Of a stretch of 18,433 nt of DNA, positions 12,478-18,433 are shown piece by piece. The notes under the pieces were generated by a model, which was given only the letters and a program-made list of their open reading frames with translations, was not told where the DNA came from and searched no databases. Location: NCBI GenBank assembly GCA_003133265.1, contig PKWQ01000082.1, positions 1 through 18,433 of the forward strand, given 5' to 3'. This DNA is from Acetobacteraceae bacterium. GTDB lineage: Bacteria; Pseudomonadota; Alphaproteobacteria; Acetobacterales; Acetobacteraceae. The first letter of the stretch is position 1. Each line of letters begins with the position of its first letter. Both the position numbers and the translations under genes were made by a program.

Positions 12478-14139
12478 CTATGCACGCGTTCGCCCCGCCG
12501 ACGTTGTGCGGAAGCCCGCGGCCTCGGTTGCGGCGACCCAGCCCTCGCAGTACGCGGCGAGCAGCTCCCCGTCATCCAAGCTCTCCAGAGCGTCGAAGTT
12601 GGGCGCCGCGGCCAGCCGCTCCAACAAAGTCTGTCTCGACAATCCCTTGTGACATTCCATGAACCACTCGAAGAGTTCATACCGATCCGTGACCTCCTTT
12701 TGGACCGGCTGAACCCTGCCGAAATAGGCGTCAGGGTGCGCCCTGTAGTCCGCAAGTTCTTGCTCAGACATCGGCTTACGCAAAATCTGGCCGACCCCGT
12801 TCTGATCCGTGATGCCGAGGTAAGTCTCTGTCCCTTGGTCGTTCACTGTCGCCGCTGTCACGGTGCCCACCGTGCCGCCGTCGCCGAGATTCTCGAAGAA
12901 GTAGGTTTCTCCGATGATGACGCGCGATGCGCACCCACCAAAGCTCTCCGACGGCAGCCCCCCGTCGAACGTTGACGGAAGCTGCGCATATTTTGCCAGA
13001 GCGGTGCCGATATGATGAGCGTCGATATGCTTTTGCCTGAGCCGATAGACCTCCGACAGACGGAAAAATCCAGGCCGATTAAAGTCGGGCATCCCCAAAC
13101 CGAGCGGTATCGCCGTAACCACCGGATGCTCTTTCAGCATCCGGTGGAAGGGCAGGTTCGTGACAAAGACATAAGCCGTGACGCCAGCTTGTAATTCCTT
13201 GGCCTCATATTGCTCAAGGCGCGTGATCGCGCGCGCGCCCCACGCCGGTCTACCGTCGGCACCGATCGCCGCATCGGTGTTCAGATCGATAAAGATCAGC
13301 CGTTCGTCGGCTGCCGGCTTTTTCAGCGCGCCGTTGAGATGCGGGATGAGCTGCGAAATCGGGTTGGGGTCAGACGTGCCGTCCTGATCGCCTTTGCCAA
13401 GCAGCCCAGACACGGCCCGCATCTTAGCTTCGACCCAATATCTCTTGCCTGTGCGCTTCGACACCGCGGCAAACTCGCAGTGCTTCGATAGGCCGTCGGT
13501 TTCATCTTCAAGCGTGAGCGTGAAGCCTGAGCGAATCAAAATGTTGGCGATGATAAGCTCGTAATAGGCCCCTTGAAACTGACGGGTGTCTTTCAACCGG
13601 CGCACGAGACGGTCTTGCAGCTCCACATTATGAGCGAGAAGATACAAGCTGTAGGCGAGGCCGAGATAGCAGGCGGTCACACCATTCATGACCGCCGTCG
13701 ACACCTCCCCGGGCGTCTTGATCGTCTCATGCTGATACCGGCAAAACGCATCATACCACTGCAGGATCGGATGCCGTTCGTCGAGCGGCTTTGCCAACTC
13801 GGCGTTGCCCCACTTCGGGTCCAGAATCCGCTTGAGGTATTCGCTCAGGAAGTCGGGAAAGGTCTTCCATTTCGGCGACCAGTGCAGAGTTTTTCCGACC
13901 GCGACGAGCTGCTGGTCGTGCAGTTTGAAGGACACGATCGGGCGGCCTAATCCCTGCTGCGCCTCGCGAATCCGCTCAGCCGCTTGATGCCTTTCCAGCA
14001 TCTGCCTGACATCTGGCGTCGGCGAGCGGGGCAACGGCTTACCTTCCGGGGCCGGGAGTCGGCCACAGCATCGCTTGTATTTCTGTCCGCTCCCGCAGGG
14101 GCATATCTGGTTTCGTCCAATCTTCATCGCCATCAACAC
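12478..14139 (-). CDS. SEC-C motif protein with PD-(D/E)XK nuclease-like core
   Basis: 553 residues from a GTG at 14139 (product MLMAMKIGRNQ...); ATG codons at residues 3 and 5 are equally possible, and no strong ribosome site is seen. Residues 13-26 are a SEC-C zinc motif (CPCGSGQKYKRCCG; C13, C15, C24, C25), here at the N-terminus rather than the C-terminus as in SecA. A central segment fits the PD-(D/E)XK pattern: AYYELIIANILIRSGF (E194), HCEFAAV (E222) and WVEAKMR (E237-x-K239). A following strand LIFIDLNTD and about 250 further residues are unassigned. I infer a metal-dependent nuclease or nuclease-derived protein carried as element cargo; a defence role is possible but unproven. GC content is lower than in neighbouring genes. 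Confidence 0.75.
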   Translation of the reverse strand: MLMAMKIGRNQICPCGSGQKYKRCCGRLPAPEGKPLPRSPTPDVRQMLERHQAAERIREAQQGLGRPIVSFKLHDQQLVAVGKTLHWSPKWKTFPDFLSEYLKRILDPKWGNAELAKPLDERHPILQWYDAFCRYQHETIKTPGEVSTAVMNGVTACYLGLAYSLYLLAHNVELQDRLVRRLKDTRQFQGAYYELIIANILIRSGFTLTLEDETDGLSKHCEFAAVSKRTGKRYWVEAKMRAVSGLLGKGDQDGTSDPNPISQLIPHLNGALKKPAADERLIFIDLNTDAAIGADGRPAWGARAITRLEQYEAKELQAGVTAYVFVTNLPFHRMLKEHPVVTAIPLGLGMPDFNRPGFFRLSEVYRLRQKHIDAHHIGTALAKYAQLPSTFDGGLPSESFGGCASRVIIGETYFFENLGDGGTVGTVTAATVNDQGTETYLGITDQNGVGQILRKPMSEQELADYRAHPDAYFGRVQPVQKEVTDRYELFEWFMECHKGLSRQTLLERLAAAPNFDALESLDDGELLAAYCEGWVAATEAAGFRTTSAGRTRA

Positions 14140-14163
14140 AGTCTTGTTTGCTAGCCCGATCGC

Positions 14164-14406
14164 CTATGGCGGCTCCGGCAGCTCCCCGAGATAGGCCGCT
14201 GCGCCCACGCGGCCACAGCCCCCGCATTTCAGCCGCGCGGCAGCGCGGGGCAGCGGCACGCGCTCGCCGAAGCGTTCAAGAATCCGCTCCACCGGCAGCA
14301 GCGATTTCCGGCCGCAACCGAAGCACTTCGCAACCCACGCGTGACCGGGCCGACCCAGCCGCAACATGCCGGTCTGCGGCAATCGGTCCGGGTTTCTCGA
14401 TCCCAC
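14164..14406 (-). CDS. Small zinc-ribbon protein of mobile-element type
   Basis: 80 residues from a GTG at 14406, chosen because GGGAGGG lies 5-6 nt upstream; an ATG 13 codons later (14367) has no ribosome site. Two CxxC knuckles are visible: CFGCGRKSLLPVERIL and LKCGGCGRVGAAAYLG, spaced as one treble-clef or ribbon unit. Similar short proteins with two CxxC pairs, a LLPVE-like stretch and a C-terminal AAxxLG segment occur on alphaproteobacterial plasmids and ICEs, to my recollection without a proven function. It ends 24 bp before the SEC-C gene start, on the same strand. Confidence 0.65.
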   Translation of the reverse strand: MGSRNPDRLPQTGMLRLGRPGHAWVAKCFGCGRKSLLPVERILERFGERVPLPRAAARLKCGGCGRVGAAAYLGELPEPP

Positions 14407-14821
14407 CAAGCCCTCCCAAGGGTGGGAACATAATGCGAACTCGAGTATTGAGGCAAGCAGGTAATCGGAGGTCGTTTGGCCCGTCCCGCCCTCCTGGCGG
14501 GACCGCGTGCTACGCGCCCGCCTGAGGGGCGGGCTTCCCGAGCCACGCCCCAAGCGAAGGGCGCGTCTCGGCCATTCGGTGACACCCGCTCGGGCATCTG
14601 GAAGCGAGGGGGACAGAAAAGAGGGAAGCAACGAAGTCAGACGAGGAGAGAACCCCGCCTGCCGGTAAGCGCCCGCAGGACTCCGTGAAAGGGAGGTCAG
14701 TGAACAGAAGAGCCCGATCGAGGCTGTTCCGGTCATTGCGGCCCGCCACCGCAACGCCCCGCCCGGTTCCAACCGGCGCGGGGCGTTGCGTTTTCGCACC
14801 CCGCACACGGAGACGATCCCC
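14407..14821 (+). other. Intergenic region with plus-strand leader or small-RNA signals
   Basis: About 415 bp with no supported protein. It lies between divergent genes and holds the upstream region of the zinc-ribbon gene, an inverted CGCCCGCC/GGGCGGG segment near 14517-14532, and a strong plus-strand terminator at 14750-14794 although no plus-strand gene precedes it. A short transcript or leader upstream of the gene at 14822 is therefore likely. Several frames are open, as expected at this GC content, but none has protein character. Confidence 0.5.
14750..14794 (+). terminator. Strong Rho-independent terminator or attenuator
   Basis: A 13-bp outer stem (14750-14762 with 14778-14790), an inner CCGG/CCGG pair (14763-14766 with 14773-14776, one bulged C) and loop TTCCAA, directly followed by TTTT. 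It ends 28 nt before the ATG at 14822. Confidence 0.85.
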
Positions 14822-14989
14822 ATGCAATCGGCCACACTCGCCAATCAACTGTCCTTCGACCTCTTCGCCACGACCGCACCCGTCTCGGGTTGTACTGGGC
14901 CTATCGCAGCAGCGAGAGGCAATCGCAATAAGCCGGGCGCGCCCCTGCGCGGGTCGGGCTCTCCTCGCCTGTCACATGCGAAGGGGTGA
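14822..14989 (+). CDS. Short ORF, probably a truncated element gene
   Basis: 55 residues from the ATG at 14822, with GGAGACGATCCCC just upstream. The first 20 or so residues (SATLANQLSFDLFATTAP) look like real protein and resemble the N-terminus of the methyltransferase-like gene at 17602 (NDTEFTLNLFDNTALTG), with a shared short phi-F-D-L/N-L-F style motif. After residue 22 the frame becomes Gly/Arg/Pro-rich without structure. It is either a tiny leader peptide or the remnant of a larger gene cut by a deletion or frameshift near 14890. Confidence 0.4.
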   Translation: MQSATLANQLSFDLFATTAPVSGCTGPIAAARGNRNKPGAPLRGSGSPRLSHAKG

Positions 14990-15094
14990 CAGGTTCCCCA
15001 AGCCCTGAAGCCGGGTCTTGGCCAGCCGGTGACGATCCCTCGCGCAAGCAAGTGAGAAAACAAGAATAGCAGCGCTACCGCTTGCGCCCGCCGC

Positions 15095-15148
15095 GCCGCA
15101 AGGGTCCGTCGCGCTCTGCGCTCCCGTGCTGCGCACGCCCTTGCCCCG
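15095..15148 (+). repeat. 54-bp dispersed element repeat, copy 1
   Basis: Matches 16354-16407 at 51 of 54 positions. The ends AAGGGTCCG and CGCACGCCCTT can form an imperfect stem. It lies 108 bp upstream of the Toprim gene. Confidence 0.8.
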
Positions 15149-15256
15149 CGCCGGCTTCGCGGTCGCCGGAGTGTCAGAGGGCAGAATAGAACAAAACGGA
15201 AACACATGGAGCCGTTTCTAACCCTGCCCGGCCGATCCTGAGAGGAGGATGGAGCA

Positions 15257-16216
15257 ATGAGCGAGCAGGATGCAGAGATCGAACGGTTGAAGGCTGAGGT
15301 GAACTGCGCGGCGCTGCTGGAGCGCCTGCCGCCGGTATGGCGGCTCGACCGTGCGGAAAGCACCCGCCGTAGCCTCAAATATCGCCGCGGCGAGGGCGAG
15401 ATCATCATTGTCAATCATGACGGCCGCGGCTGGTGGGACCCTTTGAGCGAGGCCAAGGGCGACATCTTCACCCTTGTCCAGCACCTCGACCCCGGCCTGA
15501 ATTTCGGCGAGGCGCGCCGCGTGCTCCGCGGCTTCGTGGGGATCGCGCCGTCGTTTCCGGAAGCCCTCCGCGCGCGGCCGACGCTGGCGCCGCGCATCCC
15601 CGTCGCCCAGCGATGGGACAGGCACCGGCCCCTGTCGCGCGGATCACCGGCTTGGCTCTATCTCAACGGACAGCGGGGATTGCCGGAGAACATCCTCGCG
15701 GCAGCGCGCGCGGCCGATGCCATCCGCGAAGGCCCGCACGGCAGCGCCTGGTTCGCGCACCGCGACGGGGCGGGACTGCTGACAGGGATCGAGATGCGCG
15801 GCCCCGCCTGGCGCAATTTCTCGGCGGGTGGCGACAAGACACTGTTTCGTCTGCCGGGGTTCCGCCTGTCGGGTGGCCCCGGCCGCCTGACCCGCATCGC
15901 GGTGTGCGAGGCGGCGATCGACGCCATGAGTCTGGCGGCAATCGAGCGCGCGCGCCGCGACACGCTCTATGTCGCCACCGCCGGCGGCATCGGTCCGGCG
16001 ACCATCGCCGCGCTCCAGCAGATTCTGCAGGTTCTGGCGACCGACCCGGTTGGGTTGCTGATCGCCGCGACCGATGCCGATTCCGCTGGCCGGCGCTACG
16101 CCGCCCGCCTGGAAGACATGGCGGCGGAGGCCGCAGTGCGGTTTGACGCGATCCTGCCGCCTGATGGGCTGAACGACTGGAATGACGCGCTGCGCGCGAT
16201 GACGCCGGCGGCGTAA
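15257..16216 (+). CDS. DUF3991/Toprim domain protein (primase-like)
   Basis: 319 residues; GGAGGATGGAG precedes the ATG at 15257. The N-terminal part (about 10-95) resembles the DUF3991/primase zinc-finger-like region without the cysteines: IIIVNHDGRGWWDPLSEAKGD then IFTLVQHLDPGLNFGEA. The C-terminal Toprim domain runs from about 212 to 300 with the glutamate in IAVCEAAIDAM (E218) and the DxD in IAATDADSAG (D273, D275) that bind Mg2+. Toprim proteins of this type are common on alphaproteobacterial plasmids and ICEs and are thought to act in priming or processing of element DNA. It is followed by the ArdC-like gene in the same direction, separated by a repeat-bearing gap of 251 bp. Confidence 0.88.
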   Translation: MSEQDAEIERLKAEVNCAALLERLPPVWRLDRAESTRRSLKYRRGEGEIIIVNHDGRGWWDPLSEAKGDIFTLVQHLDPGLNFGEARRVLRGFVGIAPSFPEALRARPTLAPRIPVAQRWDRHRPLSRGSPAWLYLNGQRGLPENILAAARAADAIREGPHGSAWFAHRDGAGLLTGIEMRGPAWRNFSAGGDKTLFRLPGFRLSGGPGRLTRIAVCEAAIDAMSLAAIERARRDTLYVATAGGIGPATIAALQQILQVLATDPVGLLIAATDADSAGRRYAARLEDMAAEAAVRFDAILPPDGLNDWNDALRAMTPAA

Positions 16217-16353
16217 CGCCGGATCGCCTCCCTCCACTGCCCTTCCCAGGGTCTCGACCGCATGCTGGCGGGAAAGAAGAAGCAACAAGAATGAGGGCGA
16301 AAATCCAAAGCCTGAATATGAAATGAAATCTCCTACCGCATCGCCGGTTGCCC

Positions 16354-16407
16354 GCCGCAAGGGTGCGTCGCGCTGCGCGCTCCCGTGCTGCGCACGCCCT
16401 TGCCCCG
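16354..16407 (+). repeat. 54-bp dispersed element repeat, copy 2
   Basis: Second copy of the repeat at 15095-15148, with three mismatches in 54 bp. It lies 60 bp upstream of the ArdC-like gene. Confidence 0.8.
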
Positions 16408-16467
16408 GTCAGCCGGGATGCGGGGCGGGAGGGGTGTTCCAGAAACCCATGAGGGAAGGACCCCCCG

Positions 16468-17493
16468 ATGAGCACCACAACAAGACCCGTGTACCGTGGC
16501 GGCAAGAGCAACCGCGCGCCACACGACCACTACCAGGAAATCACCGACCGGATCATCGCCGCGCTGGAAGCCGGCACGCCGCCATGGCGCAGGCCGTGGG
16601 ACCCCGACAAGGCGGGAGGCCCTGCCATGCCGCGCAACGCGGCGACCGGTCACCGCTATCGCGGCATCAACGTGCTGACGCTCGGTATGTCGGCGCTGGC
16701 GTTCAGCAGCGGCGATCCGCGCTGGGCGACCTACAAGCAGGCCGAGGACCAGGGCTGGCAGGTCCGTCGGGGCGAGCGCGGTACGATCGGGTTTTTCTTC
16801 AAGCGGCTTGAACTGCGCGACGACAAGGGAGACGGCGCTGGGCCGGAGGATGACGAAGAAGCCGTGCGGCGGATTCCGCTGCTGCGCGCGTTCACCCTGT
16901 TCCACGCCAGCCAGATCGACGACATTCCGGACTACATCCCGCCCACGGTCGCGGAAGCGCCGTGGCGTGCGCCGGAGGCCGCGGAGACCATTCTCGCCAA
17001 CAGCGGAGCTGTCATCCGGATTGGCGGCGAGCGCGCGTTCTACTCACCGGCGACGGATCACATCCAGATGCCGCCACAATCGGCCTTCGCCACGGCCGAG
17101 GGATTTTGCGGAACTCTCGTTCATGAGCTCGGGCACTGGACGGGTGCCGAGCCACGGCTCAACCGCGATCTGCGCAATCACTTCGGCTCGCATGATTACG
17201 CCCGCGAGGAGCTGCGGGCGGAAATCGGCCAGATGATGGTCTGCGCCGAACTTGGCATCGCCGACTGCGATTTCAGCAACAACGCCGCCTACGTCGCGTC
17301 CTGGCTGGAGAAGCTGCGCTCCGACCGCAAGGAGATCTTCCGCGCGGCGGCGGATGCGCAACGCATCGCCGACTATCTGCTCGCCTTCCACCCCGACTAC
17401 GCCAACAGCCAGGCCGGACCACCGGAGAGCGTGTCCATCGCCGACGACGGCGATGCGGCTGACGCGCCGGAGCCGATGCCGGCCGCGGCGTAA
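16468..17493 (+). CDS. ArdC-like antirestriction protein with zincin metallopeptidase domain
   Basis: 341 residues; GGGAAGGA lies upstream of the ATG at 16468. The N-terminal ArdC domain (about 20-150) shows YQEITDRIIAALEAGTPPWRRPW, GHRYRGINVLTL and RWATYKQAEDQGWQVRRGE. The C-terminal zincin domain (about 185-320) has LVHELGHWTG (H219, E220, H223, the HExxH zinc site) and YAREELRAEIGQMM, which should supply the third ligand. ArdC proteins enter recipient cells during conjugation and protect single-stranded or incoming DNA from restriction. The last 20 residues are acidic and low in complexity. Position between Toprim and methyltransferase-like genes is typical of alphaproteobacterial conjugative elements. 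Confidence 0.92.
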   Translation: MSTTTRPVYRGGKSNRAPHDHYQEITDRIIAALEAGTPPWRRPWDPDKAGGPAMPRNAATGHRYRGINVLTLGMSALAFSSGDPRWATYKQAEDQGWQVRRGERGTIGFFFKRLELRDDKGDGAGPEDDEEAVRRIPLLRAFTLFHASQIDDIPDYIPPTVAEAPWRAPEAAETILANSGAVIRIGGERAFYSPATDHIQMPPQSAFATAEGFCGTLVHELGHWTGAEPRLNRDLRNHFGSHDYAREELRAEIGQMMVCAELGIADCDFSNNAAYVASWLEKLRSDRKEIFRAAADAQRIADYLLAFHPDYANSQAGPPESVSIADDGDAADAPEPMPAAA

Positions 17494-17601
17494 TCAGCCC
17501 CTTTCGCTTCCGATCAACCGATTCAGTCGTCCGGCTCGACCGCTTGCATGCGGCCGGCGCCGCGCGGCTGCCCGCACCCCTGCCACCACGAGGAGACCAC
17601 C

Positions 17602-18433
17602 ATGCCGAATGATACCGAATTCACGCTCAACCTGTTCGACAACACCGCTTTGACGGGCTGGACCCATCACACACCGCCAGCCGTCTCGGACCCGGACGAG
17701 GCCGATCAGGCAGATGACACCGATGCCGAAGACGACGGCGACACGTCGCCGCCTGCGGCTGATCCGGCCGCACGGGGCAGCAATTTCCATCTCGCCGGCG
17801 ACCGCGAGCTTGCCCGTGGCTGGCCTGCCCGTGCGCGCGACAACATCGCCGCGATCAGCCTGTCGAAGGCGCTTGAGCAGTCGGGCCGCGCACCAACCCC
17901 GGACGAGCAGGCGCACCTGCTGCGCTTCACTGGCTTCGGCGCTTCGGAACTGGCGCAGAACTGCTTCCGCCGCCCCGGCGAGGATGAATTCCGCCCCGGC
18001 TGGCTGGAGATCGGCGCGGCGCTCGAAGCCGCCGTCACGCCGGAGGAATATGCCGCCCTGCAACGCGCCACGCAGTATGCCCACTACACGCCGGAGCCGA
18101 TCATCCGTGGACTTTGGCGAGCCGCCGAACGGCTGGGCTTTAGCGGGGGCCGCGTGCTGGAACCCGGCATGGGCACCGGCCTGTTCTTCGCGCTGCTGCC
18201 CATGGTACTGCGCGAGACCTGCCACCTCACCGGCATCGAATATGATCCGATCACCGCCCGCATCGCGCGCCTGGTGCATCCCGAAGCGCGGGTGCGGTGC
18301 GAGGACTACACGCGCAGTCCTCTGGCCGGGCGCTTCGACCTCGTCATCGGCAATCCGCCATTCTCCGACCGCGTGGTACGGGCCGATCCGGTCACGCGGA
18401 CCCTGGGGCTGCGGCTGCATGATTACTTCATCG
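17602..18433 (+). CDS. N-terminus of large element protein with adenine-methyltransferase-like domain (3' end outside window)
   Basis: 277 residues visible from the ATG at 17602, preceded by GAGGAG. Residues 28-48 are a strongly acidic linker. From about 155 comes a Rossmann methyltransferase: HYTPEPII (161-168), the AdoMet loop VLEPGMGTGLFF (185-196), the acidic strand end GIEYDP (211-216) and the catalytic-type motif IGNPPFSD (249-256), characteristic of N6-adenine methylases. In similar plasmid and ICE proteins this domain starts a very long polypeptide that continues into a helicase or strawberry-notch-like region; here the reading frame runs off the edge, so that part cannot be checked. 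It is 108 bp downstream of the ArdC-like gene and probably in one operon with it. Confidence 0.85.
   Translation, partial: MPNDTEFTLNLFDNTALTGWTHHTPPAVSDPDEADQADDTDAEDDGDTSPPAADPAARGSNFHLAGDRELARGWPARARDNIAAISLSKALEQSGRAPTPDEQAHLLRFTGFGASELAQNCFRRPGEDEFRPGWLEIGAALEAAVTPEEYAALQRATQYAHYTPEPIIRGLWRAAERLGFSGGRVLEPGMGTGLFFALLPMVLRETCHLTGIEYDPITARIARLVHPEARVRCEDYTRSPLAGRFDLVIGNPPFSDRVVRADPVTRTLGLRLHDYFI

Noticed and set aside
12780..12790. GCAAAATCTGG match to the 3' exon of the tRNA-Leu inside the SEC-C gene
   Set aside because: An 11-nt match only, within a coding frame and without neighbouring tRNA or intron sequence; most likely chance, so not treated as an att copy.
1..18433. CRISPR array or insertion sequence
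   Set aside because: No series of regularly spaced repeats with unique spacers and no transposase with terminal inverted repeats were found; the repeats seen are pairs.

Overview
GC-rich bacterial DNA whose gene content (DUF35/thiolase pairs, luciferase-like oxidoreductases, alphaproteobacterial-style integrase and conjugative-element genes) fits an alphaproteobacterium. Rhodospirillales/Acetobacteraceae is my guess, made without any search. The window has two parts. Positions 1 to about 9758 look like ordinary chromosome. From about 9790 to the right edge it looks like the left arm of an integrated element whose far end lies outside the window.

Chromosomal part. A leftward operon encodes an Ldh-family NAD(P)-dependent oxidoreductase, a thiolase-fold protein lacking the usual catalytic cysteines, and its DUF35 zinc-ribbon/OB partner (cut by the left edge). 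Divergent from it are two tandem luciferase-like flavin oxidoreductases. Next come tRNA-Cys(GCA), a crotonase-fold protein without either catalytic glutamate, an acyl-CoA dehydrogenase, a creatininase-family amidohydrolase, a small one-helix membrane protein, an AlkA-type DNA glycosylase, a 53-residue proline/aspartate-rich protein, an 81-residue small protein and tRNA-Asn(GUU). The CoA-handling enzymes suggest degradation of an unidentified substrate through CoA thioesters.

Integrated part. At 9759 a tRNA-Leu(CAA) gene begins but stops matching tRNA after the anticodon loop (about 9799). The DNA then becomes AT-rich with short phased repeats and leads into a tyrosine recombinase (9933-11297). 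Immediately downstream is a complete tRNA-Leu (11395-11715) interrupted in the anticodon loop by a 234-nt group I intron of the Azoarcus/cyanobacterial tRNA-intron kind. Its splice-site signals predict a mature CAA anticodon, the same as the broken tRNA. The simplest reading is that the element disrupts the host tRNA-Leu(CAA) and brings its own copy, whose intron splits the sequence the integrase would recognise. This is the most interesting system in the window.

Further right are a possibly decayed small gene, a SEC-C protein with a PD-(D/E)XK-like core, a zinc-ribbon protein, a region with a strong plus-strand terminator, and then genes typical of alphaproteobacterial conjugative plasmids and ICEs: a DUF3991/Toprim protein, an ArdC-like zincin metallopeptidase protein, and the start of a large protein with an adenine-methyltransferase-like domain that runs off the right edge. 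A 54-bp intergenic repeat flanks the Toprim gene.
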